64,000 nucleotides of DNA from Kribbella kalugense (GCF_004365875.1 NZ_SODF01000001.1:3224001-3288000); one strand, 5' to 3'; positions 42,621 to 51,919 are shown, counted from the first letter of the stretch. Translations and numbers: made by a program. Notes: a model not told the origin generated them from the letters alone.

Positions 42621-42725
42621 GCTAAGCAGCTTAATCAGTCATTAAGTCGTCAGACATGGCCCAGACCCGAGGAGCATCCGTCAGGCCCGCAGCAGATCAG
42701 AGCATTCGTTTTCGTATGCGATTGA

Positions 42726-43480
42726 CTAGGATTGGATCTTTCTTCGAGCGGTCGATTTGTAGCCTTTGAGACCGATCAGAGCGATGCACGCCGTCGCGCT
42801 ATTGGAACACCTCAGTGAGCTAGCCGGTCGGCGTGAAACGGTTCCGGCTCCTCGGCGGGTGGTGTCCAGCCCACGCTCCCGGATCCCCGTCAGCAGATGC
42901 AGCGTGACCGTGATGCTCTCCGTGTCGCCGTCGACCAGCGACAGCGGGCGCTGAGTGCTGTTAGCACCGATCCCCGAGCGCGACGATGCACACAAGCTCG
43001 CCGGACTAGACCCCGTCGAATATCAAATGCGACCAAGTCCAGCCCAGCCAGGCTTTGGACAAGCAGATCAGCCAGGGCGGTCTCGGTGGTCTTGACGAAC
43101 CGCCGGCCGGCCGGACTTCGACCTCGGGGCGGCGTCTGCTCGATCTGCGCGCCGACCGGCCGAGGCATCTTGCCAGCAGGGGGTGGAGCTCCCGGCGAGT
43201 ACCTTGCCATCGCCATCCGACCGAGCACCCTCGGTGCCGATGCACGTCTCGTGGCCCGGTGTCGACGGCTGGCCGGAGCCGTCAATGGCGCATCTCTGAC
43301 GCTCGACCGGCGCCCCGCGGCGGCAGACGCCAGTGACCGGCCTCTTCACGGTGACGCGCCGCACTGCAGTCCGGGTCTCCACACCCTTCAGGCCGCACCG
43401 CGGGTCGGCTTGGCGGGCACCCAGCACCTACCGCAAGGCAGGCATCAGGCGGGGGGGCCGCCACCTCAAGTTCCAAACGC
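42726..43480 (-). mobile_element. IS256-family transposase remnant
   Basis: Minus-strand frames spell a Mutator/IS256 transposase broken by frameshifts. From the N-terminal side: VRRVTVKRP and HETCIGTE in one frame, then VLGRMAMARYSPG, RRFVKTTETALADLLVQSLA and GLDLVAF in the next (one extra G at the junction near 43230), then PLSLVDGDTESITVTLHLLT and GIRERGLDTTRR in a third. The last catalytic residue region and both terminal inverted repeats are not recognisable. It lies between the LacI gene and the secreted enzyme it seems to control, and must have inserted and decayed there. Confidence 0.7.
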
Positions 43481-43526
43481 CCCGGCAAACTCCGATCTGT
43501 GACCTATCCCGGTTCAACGCGACCTC

Positions 43527-43540
43527 TTGCATCGATGCAG
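43527..43540. promoter_or_regulatory. LacI-type operator upstream of the secreted enzyme (distal)
   Basis: TTGCATCGATGCAG contains the perfect 12-bp palindrome TGCATCGATGCA at 43528-43539, about 150 bp upstream of the start codon. It differs in one base from the proximal copy 45 bp downstream. Confidence 0.7.
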
Positions 43541-43571
43541 GGTTGGGATTAGCGTCCCTCTCCTACTCGCC

Positions 43572-43585
43572 TTGCATCGATGCAA
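43572..43585. promoter_or_regulatory. LacI-type operator upstream of the secreted enzyme (proximal)
   Basis: TTGCATCGATGCAA is a perfect 14-bp palindrome, 103 bp before ATG 43688. Its centre is 45 bp (about four helical turns) from that of the distal copy, so both would sit on one face of the DNA and could bind cooperatively. Confidence 0.75.
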
Positions 43586-43687
43586 TCGATCGTGCAGGGA
43601 TCGATAGCGAGCGCTGGGTTGCGTGGTCTCGGCGTAAGCATCGACTGTTTCCATGCTGTGAACTAGACCAAGCTCGGAGGACGTCCA

Positions 43688-46600
43688 ATGCTTGCTCAGC
43701 CGCTGTACAGGGTGCGGGCCCGAGTTGTGCGACTCGTCGCAATTGCCCTGATCGTTCCGTTAGCTGTCGTTGTCGGATCCGTTCCCGTTCCAGCGCGCGC
43801 CAGTGCGCCGGCGGCATGGGTTAGCGCTTGGGGCTCGCCCATGATCGAGGCCGATCCACTAGCGGCCAGTAACTTCACTTGCCGAGTCGTGAGTCGGGTG
43901 ACACTGGGTGGGACGTCGATACAGATCCGACTATCGAATGCCTTTGTCGCGACGCCGACGACATTCAGCGCGGTTGGCGTTGCGCAACGTGCCAGTGGCG
44001 GCAACCTCGTTCCGGGCACCAGCCAGTACGCAACCTTCGGTGGCAACACCTCGGTCACCGTGCCTGCAGGAGGGCAGGTCACCAGTGATTCGATTAATAT
44101 GCCCGTAAAAGCTGGAGAGGACTTGGCGGTCAGCGTCTACTTTGCCGGCTCGGTAACCTCCTTCCCTACTCACCCGGTCGGGATGGTAGGAAACTACTGC
44201 ACGAGCTTCGCCGGTAGCGCTGGCGATCGGACTCAGGACGTCGGCGTTGGCGCGTATCCGGGCCGCGGCACCAATGTTCCGTGGGTGACAGGTGTTGACG
44301 TCTCTGCAACGACAAATGAAAGTTCGATCGTCGCGCTCGGCGACTCCATCACCGATGGTTTCGCCGCTACGGTCGACGGATTTAATCGCTGGCCGGATGT
44401 CCTGTCTCGCCGTCTGCAGTCCTCCGGTGATGGCAGCCACCTCTCCGTGATCAACGCAGGAATCTCGGGCAACAACCTTGTCCAGAGCGGGGGCGTGGGT
44501 CCTACTGGAGTGACCAGATTCTCAGGCGATGTCGTTGCCCAAAAGGGAGCACGATACACAATTCTCTTCGAGGGCACCAACGACATCGCCAACGGAGCTA
44601 GCGCAGCAACAGTAGAGGCTGGTCTGCAGCAACTCATTACGGCCGGGCATACCGCTGGACTAAAGGTCATCGGTGCCACGCTGATCGGTCGGCGTGGAGG
44701 CTGGGGCGGTGGAGACGACACCAAGGACGCCATACGCAACGCCGTCAATCAATGGATACGCACCACGACGGCGTTTGACGGAGTGATTGACTTCGACGCG
44801 GTCACGCATAACACCAACCCGAACTATCCCACCACTGGAGCGCCGTCATATCAGAACTATATCGCGGCAGCCTACAACAGCGGGGATTTTGTGCACCCCA
44901 GCCTCGCTGGTTATGCGGCCATGGGGAACTCGATCGATCTGCGCTTGTTCGATGTAAATGTCCTCTACAACTCTGCGTCTCCCGCCGAGGGTCTCGCGTA
45001 CAACCGCGTCATTCGCCTGGCCCATAGCGGTTCAGCAAACGGAACGCTTCTGGCAACGTTCGAACACCCTTCAACATATGTAATCCGCCAGAGCACGAAT
45101 GACGGTCAAACATGGTCGACGCTGGCTACCGTCCCGGACGGCGAGACAGGAAGTGGCCATCCGTGGAGCACGCTCTACCAACCGTTCTTGTACGAGTTTC
45201 CGCAGACCTTGGGTGGCTTTCCTGCTGGAACGTTGATGTTGACTGGCAATGTTTTACCTCCTGATGGCTCTTCCACACATTTCGAGGAATGGCGGAGCAC
45301 CGATCACGGCGCCACCTGGACTTATGTCGAGACCTATCAGATCGGCGGAAGTGGCGCCGGCATCTGGGAGCCATACGTGGCGCTGAACTCCGCGGGAAAT
45401 ATGGTCGTCTACTTCTCCGACGAGCGTCAGGGGGCTACGCACAGCCAGAAACTGTCGCACATCATCTCTGTGGACGGCGGTGTTACGTGGAGTGCGAACA
45501 CCGATGGCTCGACGAGAGTTGCGCCCGGTGAAGTCGACGATGTCTCGAGCGGCCTCCAATCAGACCGTCCAGGGATGGCAACCATTGCGAACTTGCCCAA
45601 CGGCAACCGTGTGATGGCCTTCGAGCTATGCGGCACCACACACAACTGTGAGGCTCATATCAAGACATCGACCGATGGCGGGAACACGTGGGGCTCCGGG
45701 CCAGCCGATCTCGGCACTGAAGTCACGACGACCGATGGGCGATACCTCGGCAGTAGTCCGTACATCGCCTGGAGCCCGGCCGGCGGACCTAGTGGTGAGC
45801 TACTGTTGACTGGGATGCGCACCCGCATGGCGTCCGACAACAGTTTCGCGCCCGAAGATCACCAAGCTGTTTTTATCAATACGAACAACGGCACCGGCGC
45901 ATGGAATTGGATGCCTGCTCCAATCAACGTCGGAGGTGCCGGACCGTCGGGGTCCTGTTACCAGAACTACAGTCCGGATTTGCTGCCTTCGAGCGACGGC
46001 CAGACCGTCCGTTACACCGGCGCGTCCGCCTCTGGCCCGGGTGGATGCCGCGAAATGACAGGTAGCTCAAACGCGGGCGTACTACCGTACAGGTCGAACT
46101 TCGGTGCCAGTGACGCGGCCTGGCTGAAGTACGGTGGGTGCTGGTCAACATCCTCGAACACCTATCTAGAGTCGTGCGGCGGCGCCGGCGGAAACAAGGC
46201 GCTCGTCGGCTCGACCGGTTGGACGAACTACACATTGCAAGGCGACGTCGAGATAACCTCAGGAACCCAGGCTGGGTTCATCTTGAGAGCGACGAATCCC
46301 ACAACCGGCACAGATGCGCTCAACGGATACTACGCAGCCGTGAGCACCAGCACTCTGTTCCTCGGCCGCGAAAATGGCGGCTGGACAGGACTAGGCTCCG
46401 TGGCGATCCCCGGTGGCCTTGCAACGAATGTGTGGTACCACATCTCGGCGCAAGTCGTCGGCTGCACGTTCGTGATTAGTGGAACGCCGTCTGGCAGTAG
46501 CGCACCACCAGTGACCTTTTCTTACACCGACTCGGGCTGCACATTCACCCACGGCGCTGTCGGCGTGCGCGACCAAGGTAGCACCGCTGCGTGGCGCAAC

Positions 46601-47470
46601 ATCACGGTCAGCTCCACGCAACGCGTAGAGGCAGAATCGCTTTTGCCAGCCCTCTCATCAAGCGCACCGGCGGTAAACCAGGTCAATTGCTGCGGTGTGA
46701 CTTGGTCCGCAGGTGCGCAGATGTTCTTCGAAGGTGCACACGCTGGCGATCAGGTCTCACTGAACTTCACTGTGCCATCGGCGGGTACTTATGACCTCGC
46801 AACGGTCCAAACCAAGGCAGTCGACTACGGAATCAATAGCCTTGCTGTCGATGGTCATCCAATTGGAACGGCATTCGATGCCTACAACCCAACCGTCGCC
46901 GTCAGCGCACCGATCGATGAAGGCCCACTAACGCTCGCGGCTGGTCAGCACACGTTACAGCTCAACGTGACCGGAAAGAACGCATCGGCGACCGGCTACC
47001 AGGCAGGCCTCGATTACATCAACCTCACTGCCCTCGCGTACTCAACTGTAGAGGCTGAGTCCTTGTTACCGGCTATATCGTCGAGTGCGCCATCGGTGAA
47101 CGAGAGCAATTGTTGCGGTGTGAACTGGTCAGCGCGCGCTCAGATGTTCTTCAAAGGTACTCAGGTTGGTGATCAGGTAACGCTCGCATTCACTGTTCCA
47201 GCAACCGGTATGTATGATTTGTCCCTGGCTGAAACGAAGGCTGTGGACTACGGCATCAATCAGCTCGCAGTGGATGGAGTCGCGATGGGCGCGGCATTCG
47301 ATGCCTACAACTCAACCGTGGCCGTGACGGCGCCCATCGATGAAGGTCCGCTGACGCTCACAGCCGGGCAGCACACGTTACAGCTCACCATTATTGGCAA
47401 GAACGGATCAGCAACCGGCTACCAAGCAGGGTTGGACTATGTGAACCTGTCACCGATCCCATTGCTATAG
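43688..47470 (+). CDS. Secreted multidomain SGNH hydrolase / BNR-repeat protein with two C-terminal carbohydrate-binding-like repeats
   Basis: A 1260-residue exported protein. A signal peptide ends near ARAS (about residue 39). An SGNH/GDSL esterase domain follows: GDS at 218-220 with Ser220, the NAGISGNN and GTNDI blocks, and Asp400/His403 in DFVHP. Residues ~440-790 hold Asp-boxes (STNDGQTW, STDHGATW, SVDGGVTW, STDGGNTW) of a sialidase-like propeller. About 800-975 resembles a concanavalin-like jelly roll (SSNTYLESCG, AGFILRATN). Two near-identical modules at 980-1117 and 1121-1260 each begin VEAESLLPA and end with ATGYQAGLDY. The preceding LacI operators suggest glycan-induced secretion. 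Confidence 0.85.
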   Translation: MLAQPLYRVRARVVRLVAIALIVPLAVVVGSVPVPARASAPAAWVSAWGSPMIEADPLAASNFTCRVVSRVTLGGTSIQIRLSNAFVATPTTFSAVGVAQRASGGNLVPGTSQYATFGGNTSVTVPAGGQVTSDSINMPVKAGEDLAVSVYFAGSVTSFPTHPVGMVGNYCTSFAGSAGDRTQDVGVGAYPGRGTNVPWVTGVDVSATTNESSIVALGDSITDGFAATVDGFNRWPDVLSRRLQSSGDGSHLSVINAGISGNNLVQSGGVGPTGVTRFSGDVVAQKGARYTILFEGTNDIANGASAATVEAGLQQLITAGHTAGLKVIGATLIGRRGGWGGGDDTKDAIRNAVNQWIRTTTAFDGVIDFDAVTHNTNPNYPTTGAPSYQNYIAAAYNSGDFVHPSLAGYAAMGNSIDLRLFDVNVLYNSASPAEGLAYNRVIRLAHSGSANGTLLATFEHPSTYVIRQSTNDGQTWSTLATVPDGETGSGHPWSTLYQPFLYEFPQTLGGFPAGTLMLTGNVLPPDGSSTHFEEWRSTDHGATWTYVETYQIGGSGAGIWEPYVALNSAGNMVVYFSDERQGATHSQKLSHIISVDGGVTWSANTDGSTRVAPGEVDDVSSGLQSDRPGMATIANLPNGNRVMAFELCGTTHNCEAHIKTSTDGGNTWGSGPADLGTEVTTTDGRYLGSSPYIAWSPAGGPSGELLLTGMRTRMASDNSFAPEDHQAVFINTNNGTGAWNWMPAPINVGGAGPSGSCYQNYSPDLLPSSDGQTVRYTGASASGPGGCREMTGSSNAGVLPYRSNFGASDAAWLKYGGCWSTSSNTYLESCGGAGGNKALVGSTGWTNYTLQGDVEITSGTQAGFILRATNPTTGTDALNGYYAAVSTSTLFLGRENGGWTGLGSVAIPGGLATNVWYHISAQVVGCTFVISGTPSGSSAPPVTFSYTDSGCTFTHGAVGVRDQGSTAAWRNITVSSTQRVEAESLLPALSSSAPAVNQVNCCGVTWSAGAQMFFEGAHAGDQVSLNFTVPSAGTYDLATVQTKAVDYGINSLAVDGHPIGTAFDAYNPTVAVSAPIDEGPLTLAAGQHTLQLNVTGKNASATGYQAGLDYINLTALAYSTVEAESLLPAISSSAPSVNESNCCGVNWSARAQMFFKGTQVGDQVTLAFTVPATGMYDLSLAETKAVDYGINQLAVDGVAMGAAFDAYNSTVAVTAPIDEGPLTLTAGQHTLQLTIIGKNGSATGYQAGLDYVNLSPIPLL

Positions 47471-47531
47471 CGACAGCCCTCCGCGGTTGAGGGTGTAGTG
47501 CTGGGCGCACCGGTCCGGATTTCAGGGGTCG

Positions 47532-47576
47532 AGTCTTCCGATGATGGGGGTTTCCAAAGCCCCCAGTCGGAAGACT
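47532..47576 (+). terminator. Long hairpin downstream of the secreted enzyme
   Basis: AGTCTTCCGA (47532-47541) and TCGGAAGACT (47567-47576) pair perfectly; inside them GGGGG (47546-47550) and CCCCC (47560-47564) extend the stem after a small bulge. It lies 62 bp after the stop and fits a strong hairpin-type terminator, without a long T-run. Confidence 0.65.
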
Positions 47577-47594
47577 TCGACGTGTCTCGCGGCG

Positions 47595-48150
47595 CGACGT
47601 TCTCGCGGCCTAGCCCTTGGCAGCGGTTCGCTGTGGTTCTTTTTCGGGCTGATGACCGTCGCGATGATCCTGCTCTACCGCAACTACTTCTACGGTCCCG
47701 GGCAGCTCAACCAGGCGTTCGGTGCGCTGGCCATCGCGACCGGCGCGGTCGGCGCCGGTCTGTTCCTCGCCGCGCTGGTGACCCGTGGGCCACTCGCCGG
47801 ATGACGTTGCGGCAGTGGGTCATGTGGCTGTTCGTGGCCGCGGCGGTGGTGAGCGCCGTACCGATCGGGTTCTACACGAAGCCCGCGCTGGTGATCGGCG
47901 GGTTCCTCACCGGATTCTGCGCGCAGGGCATCAAGATCAGCGTCGACACCCTCGTACAGACGGGTGTCGACGACGTGTACCGCGGACGGGTGTTCGCGCT
48001 GTACGACATGATCTTCAACGTCGGGCAGGTCTCCGCGGCCGCACTCGGCGCGGCGATCCTGCCCGACAGTGGGAAGTCCTACCCGGTGCTCGCCGTGATC
48101 GTGGTCGGCTTCGCCGTCACCGCTCTGGTGTACGGGCGGCTCAGCTCACG
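47595..48150 (+). pseudogene. MFS transporter remnant (C-terminal half, frameshifted)
   Basis: LWFFFGLMTVAMILLYRNYF and GALAIATGAVGAGLF in one frame continue after about 47795 in another as RRMTLRQWVMWLFV, TKPALVIGGFLTGFC and DDVYRGRVFALYDMIFNVGQ. One base has been lost at ACC-CGT-GGG, where ACC CCG TGG GCC is expected. The N-terminal half is absent and the end collides with the stop of the converging permease gene at 48146. It was an MFS efflux pump; it cannot be functional now. Confidence 0.72.
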
Positions 48151-49417
48151 TGCCGCGCAGCGCGGTGATGGGCTGGATGGCGGAGGCCTTCCAGGCGGGG
48201 TACGTACCGGCGACCAGACCGATGAACGCACCCAGCAGGGGCGACCCGAACGCCAGCCGGTTGTCGAGGATCGGGGTCCAGTCCCGGATCCATGAGACGG
48301 CCACGGTGAGGATGACGCCCACCGCCGTACCGAGCAATCCGCCGAGGAAGCCGACGATCACGCTCTCCACCAGGAACTGAACGGCGATATGTCTTCGTGC
48401 CGCTCCCAGTGCTCTTCGGAGCCCGATCTCGGAGATCCGTTCCAGCACTGACAGCAGCGTGACGTTCGCGATGCCGAGACCGCCGACCAGGAGTGCGACG
48501 GCGCCGAGCAACAGGAACAGCGCGTTCAGGTCGCCCTCGACACCCTTGCGTACCGCGCCCTGCTTCGGCGGAGCGTCGACGACGAGGGTGCTCGGGTTGT
48601 TCGGCTCGATCGCGATCGGGGCCTGCTCTGCGATCAACTGTGCCGCGCCGACCGCAGTACGGATCTCGACCGCGTCCGGGGACTGCAGGTTGTAGGCCTC
48701 TCGGGCCGCACCGTTCGGCATGATCACGGCGTCGTTGAGCTCGGCGCGACCGCTGACCGAGTCGAGGATGCCGATCACCGTGTACGGCTCGTCGCCGATG
48801 AACACAGCCGGCTGCGAGTCGACCCGGTTGATACCGAGCCGCTCGGCAGCATGCTTGCCCAGGACAACTACCTTGTCGGCGCGCTGGTCGTGGCCGGCGT
48901 CGAAGAACCGTCCCGTCTGCAACACCGCGCGTACGGCGTCCCACAGCCCGGCCGAGCCGGCCATCACCTGCAGAGCCTTCCCAGCACCGGTGTCGAGGCC
49001 GGTCACGTTCTGGACCAGGTCGTCGCCGATCTGCAGATTGCTGACGGTGCCGGCCGCGTCCACACCGTTCAGCCGCTTGATCCGGTCCGGTGCATCCCAC
49101 GGCAGTTGAGTGGCCGCTTCCCCTTCCTGCCCGCCCTTGTCATCCGGCTGCACGACCACTCGAGTCGCCACCGCCAGGTCGAACCGCTGGGTGATCTGCC
49201 CGGCCGCGGTCTGCCCCAGCCCCACAGTTCCTACTAGGGCGGCGACTCCGAGCACAGTGCCCAGAGTCGTCAGGATCAGCCGGGTCGGACGAGCGGCGAC
49301 ACCGGCCAACGCCTCGTCGAGCAGATCTCGTACGGCGGGACGAGACCTGGTACGACGGCGTCGCCGGGACGTGGACGGCCCGCCGGCGGGATCCGGGGGG
49401 CCTGCTTGGGTTACCAC
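48146..49417 (-). CDS. MacB-like ABC transporter permease (FtsX family)
   Basis: A 423-residue permease. After a basic N-tail the first membrane helix (LILTTLGTVLGVAALVGTVG, residues ~46-65) leads to an extracytoplasmic MacB core domain, then three helices near the C-terminus around LFLLLGAVALLVGGLGIANV, the signature SVLERISEIGLRRALGAARR, and ending GTYPAWKASAIQPITALRGT. It starts at GTG 49417, overlapping the stop of the collapsed ATPase gene. The permease itself is complete, but its dedicated ATPase is not, so transport depends on another ATPase if it works at all. Confidence 0.88.
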   Translation of the reverse strand: MVTQAGPPDPAGGPSTSRRRRRTRSRPAVRDLLDEALAGVAARPTRLILTTLGTVLGVAALVGTVGLGQTAAGQITQRFDLAVATRVVVQPDDKGGQEGEAATQLPWDAPDRIKRLNGVDAAGTVSNLQIGDDLVQNVTGLDTGAGKALQVMAGSAGLWDAVRAVLQTGRFFDAGHDQRADKVVVLGKHAAERLGINRVDSQPAVFIGDEPYTVIGILDSVSGRAELNDAVIMPNGAAREAYNLQSPDAVEIRTAVGAAQLIAEQAPIAIEPNNPSTLVVDAPPKQGAVRKGVEGDLNALFLLLGAVALLVGGLGIANVTLLSVLERISEIGLRRALGAARRHIAVQFLVESVIVGFLGGLLGTAVGVILTVAVSWIRDWTPILDNRLAFGSPLLGAFIGLVAGTYPAWKASAIQPITALRGT

Positions 49418-49563
49418 TGGAGGATCCCGTCGACGATGCGGACCTGACGCTGGGCGCGACGACTGACATGGTCGTCATGTACTTCGGGCGGCCCCGGGAG
49501 GAACCGCCGTACGCCGATCATTTCGACGACCGGCGCCGGTAAGGCAACCGCAGTGGCACTCAT
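49411..49563 (-). pseudogene. ABC ATPase gene collapsed by an in-frame internal deletion (50 codons left)
   Basis: The ATG (49563) overlaps the adaptor stop as ATGA and the TAA overlaps the permease GTG, exactly where a MacB-type ATPase gene belongs. The product is only 50 residues: an N-terminus LPAPVVEMIGVRRFLPGPPE typical of the ATPase, joined at about residue 29-30 to DDHVSRRAQRQVRIVDG, the C-terminal end (THDDHVSRRA...DG) of the same family. Walker A, Q-loop, signature and Walker B, roughly 170 residues, are missing. The junction falls in a short shared CAT/GAC stretch, and the frame is kept. Confidence 0.8.
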
Positions 49564-50855
49564 TTGCCGACCACCACCTGGTCGCCCTCGGACAACTTCG
49601 CGTCGCCCTTCGGCGTGACCTGCGCGAACCCGTCGGCAGACAGCCCGACCGTGACCGGGACCAGGTCCACCTGACCGTTCCGCAGTACCTCGACCCGCGA
49701 GCTGCCGTCCGACCCGGACGACAACGCGGCCAGCGGTACGGCGAGGACCTTGCCGCTCGTGCTCTTCACCGGGATCGTCACCCGGACGTTCGCATCCCGC
49801 AGCAGGGCCAACTGACTCGCGGTCAGTTTGTTGGGCGCGACGACAAGGTCGTACTGCGTCCCGTCCTTCGCGATCCGGCGCACCGTGGCTGCGATCGAGG
49901 TGCCATCGCTGAGACCGAGTGATGCCGCCATGCCTGCCTTGAGACGCTGGGCGGTTTCGGCGTCAACCTTCAACGTCACGACCAGCGAGGAACCGCTGGC
50001 CGACATCACGACGCCATTCACCGTGCCGCCGCGCTCGACCTTCACGTCGTCGACCCGGCGCGGCAGCGTCTTCACGTAGACCACCTCGGACACCGGAAGT
50101 GGCGTACCGGCCTTGAACTCGGCCTCATTTTTGGCCTCCTGGGCATCCGCAAGGTTCGTCTCGGCATCGTCAACCGCACCCTGCTGCACCGACGTGTCCT
50201 GGACCTTCGCGTCCTTGGCCGCCTTCAGCTGGGCCTTCGCCAGCCGGAGCTGGTTCTTCGCCGCGTCGACCTGCTTCTTCGCCGCATCGACTGCCTGCGT
50301 GAACTGCTGGTCGGGCTCGGGCGCGTCGTACCCGGCCTTCCCGTACAACCGTTCAACCGCGGCGGAGGTGTCCAAGTCGTACTTGTCGTCGACAGTGCCC
50401 GGGTCAAGACCGAGTCGATCCAGGGTCTGCTCGAGCTGCAGGACATCAGGACCCTTACTGCCCGGCGACAGGGTCCGGTACATCGGCAAGACTCCCGCGA
50501 GCCCGATGACAGGGCGGCCGGTGATTTCGAGGAGCGCCTTCCCCTCCGTGATCGTCGAACCGATCACCGGCACCTTCCCGGTCACGACCGGCGGCGTGGT
50601 CAGCCCGCTGGTCTCGACCCGGATGTTCACCGCGCCGTCGAACGAGGCGTCACCGCGCCCGATCACCCTGGCGGACAGCGCCTTCCGCTGCACCGGCACA
50701 GTGATCTGGGACGCCTTCGGCGGCGCGGTCCTGGCGGCGGCGTCCTCCGGCGAGCTGATCCGGCTGCCCGCGGCCACGCCGACCCCGAGCGAGACCAGAG
50801 CAACCGCGCTGACTCCCAGTAGGACCCGCCGCCGAGACTTGGGCGAAGCAGTCAC
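49560..50855 (-). CDS. Efflux periplasmic adaptor (HlyD/MFP) with peptidoglycan-binding domain
   Basis: A 431-residue membrane-anchored adaptor. N-terminal helix VLLGVSAVALVSLGVGVAAG anchors it; after KVPVIGSTITEGKALLEITG a peptidoglycan-binding-like domain (YRTLSPGSKGPDVLQLEQTL) follows; residues ~185-245 form a coiled-coil hairpin rich in Ala/Lys/Asp; a beta-barrel and RND-type end domain close the protein. It links the ABC pump to the envelope. It overlaps the lipoprotein gene and the collapsed ATPase gene by 4 bp each. Confidence 0.88.
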   Translation of the reverse strand: MTASPKSRRRVLLGVSAVALVSLGVGVAAGSRISSPEDAAARTAPPKASQITVPVQRKALSARVIGRGDASFDGAVNIRVETSGLTTPPVVTGKVPVIGSTITEGKALLEITGRPVIGLAGVLPMYRTLSPGSKGPDVLQLEQTLDRLGLDPGTVDDKYDLDTSAAVERLYGKAGYDAPEPDQQFTQAVDAAKKQVDAAKNQLRLAKAQLKAAKDAKVQDTSVQQGAVDDAETNLADAQEAKNEAEFKAGTPLPVSEVVYVKTLPRRVDDVKVERGGTVNGVVMSASGSSLVVTLKVDAETAQRLKAGMAASLGLSDGTSIAATVRRIAKDGTQYDLVVAPNKLTASQLALLRDANVRVTIPVKSTSGKVLAVPLAALSSGSDGSSRVEVLRNGQVDLVPVTVGLSADGFAQVTPKGDAKLSEGDQVVVGK

Positions 50856-51919
50856 TTGTTCGCCATTTCGTCGCGGTACGCCTCCAGCTCAGATTTGTGC
50901 TGGTCGACGAACTCCTTCTCTGCCTCGTACTGCACCTTCTTGTACGGCTGGTCGTAGACCTTGGCCTTGCAGTTCTGGTCCGCCACCGCGACCTCGATCT
51001 CGAACTTGCGCAGCTCGGCCAGCTTGGTCGCATCGACCTTGTCGAACGACGGCGGCCCACTGACCTTGCCAGGCGCACCGCCCGGTGACGACGACGTCCC
51101 GGTCAGCGCGTCGAGCTTCTGCTGCACCTGCTGGCGGGGATCGTCGATCTTCTTGAAACCGGAATGACCGGCGTCAGCCAGGCAGTCCGACCACGCACTG
51201 GTCGCGTCCACCACTCTCTGATCGGAATCGATCTGCTTTCCCAGTGCCTGGATGTCGCTGAACAGACTCTCGAACTTCCCCGGGTCGATCGCCCGGTTCG
51301 GGTCGCTGCCGTAGACCTCGTCTGCAGCCTTCCCACGGCAGCCGAGGTCCGTCTTGCCATTCAGGCTCGAGCCTTTACCGCTGGTCCCAGGCGTGATCGA
51401 GATGACACCATTCCCGTCCGCGTTCGGGCCATCCAGAGCCTTGTCATAGGCCTTCTTCGCCGCAGGAGACAGCGCATTGCGGATCTTCTTGTTCGGGTCG
51501 GAGTCGTCGCTTCCGGGACCCGCCTTGGACCAGTCGATCGTGCTGATGCCGTACCCGTACTGCTCGGCGAACTTGTCCGGCGGCAGGTTGAACGCGTCAG
51601 TGAACTTGCCCTTCTGCTTTTGGTCTGGCGGTACGGCGACGTAGTCGAAGCCGGCGGCCTTCATGCAGGCCGCGGTGGCGTCCTCGACCTTGCGCTGCTT
51701 GGCGAGCTCTTCTTCGGTCGGCTGGCCGTTGTTGCCGCCATGGGCCACCATCGATATCCCGCTGCTGGAGGAGTTGAGGAAGCCGTCACCCATGTACTCC
51801 GCGAGCGGGCTCTTGTCGCTCTGCTGCTGGTTGCCGGCCGGGGTTGGACTCTGGCTGTGCCCGCACCCTGCCAAGGCCATGCAAGCCACCAGGGCGATTG
51901 CTTTCCGTGAGATCTTCAT
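50852..51919 (-). CDS. Lipoprotein of unknown function
   Basis: A 355-residue lipoprotein with lipobox ALAGC (Cys19). The mature region has EYMGDGFLNSSSSG, KVEDATAACMKAAGFDYVAV and several paired Cys (SDCLADAGHSGF, ADQNCKAKVYDQPYKK). It ends in a charged helix, FVDQHKSELEAYRDEM. It resembles lipoproteins found with HlyD/MacB operons in actinomycetes, where they may bind the exported or sensed peptide; this is inference. First gene of the leftward operon, divergent from the response regulator at 52031. Confidence 0.72.
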   Translation of the reverse strand: MKISRKAIALVACMALAGCGHSQSPTPAGNQQQSDKSPLAEYMGDGFLNSSSSGISMVAHGGNNGQPTEEELAKQRKVEDATAACMKAAGFDYVAVPPDQKQKGKFTDAFNLPPDKFAEQYGYGISTIDWSKAGPGSDDSDPNKKIRNALSPAAKKAYDKALDGPNADGNGVISITPGTSGKGSSLNGKTDLGCRGKAADEVYGSDPNRAIDPGKFESLFSDIQALGKQIDSDQRVVDATSAWSDCLADAGHSGFKKIDDPRQQVQQKLDALTGTSSSPGGAPGKVSGPPSFDKVDATKLAELRKFEIEVAVADQNCKAKVYDQPYKKVQYEAEKEFVDQHKSELEAYRDEMANK

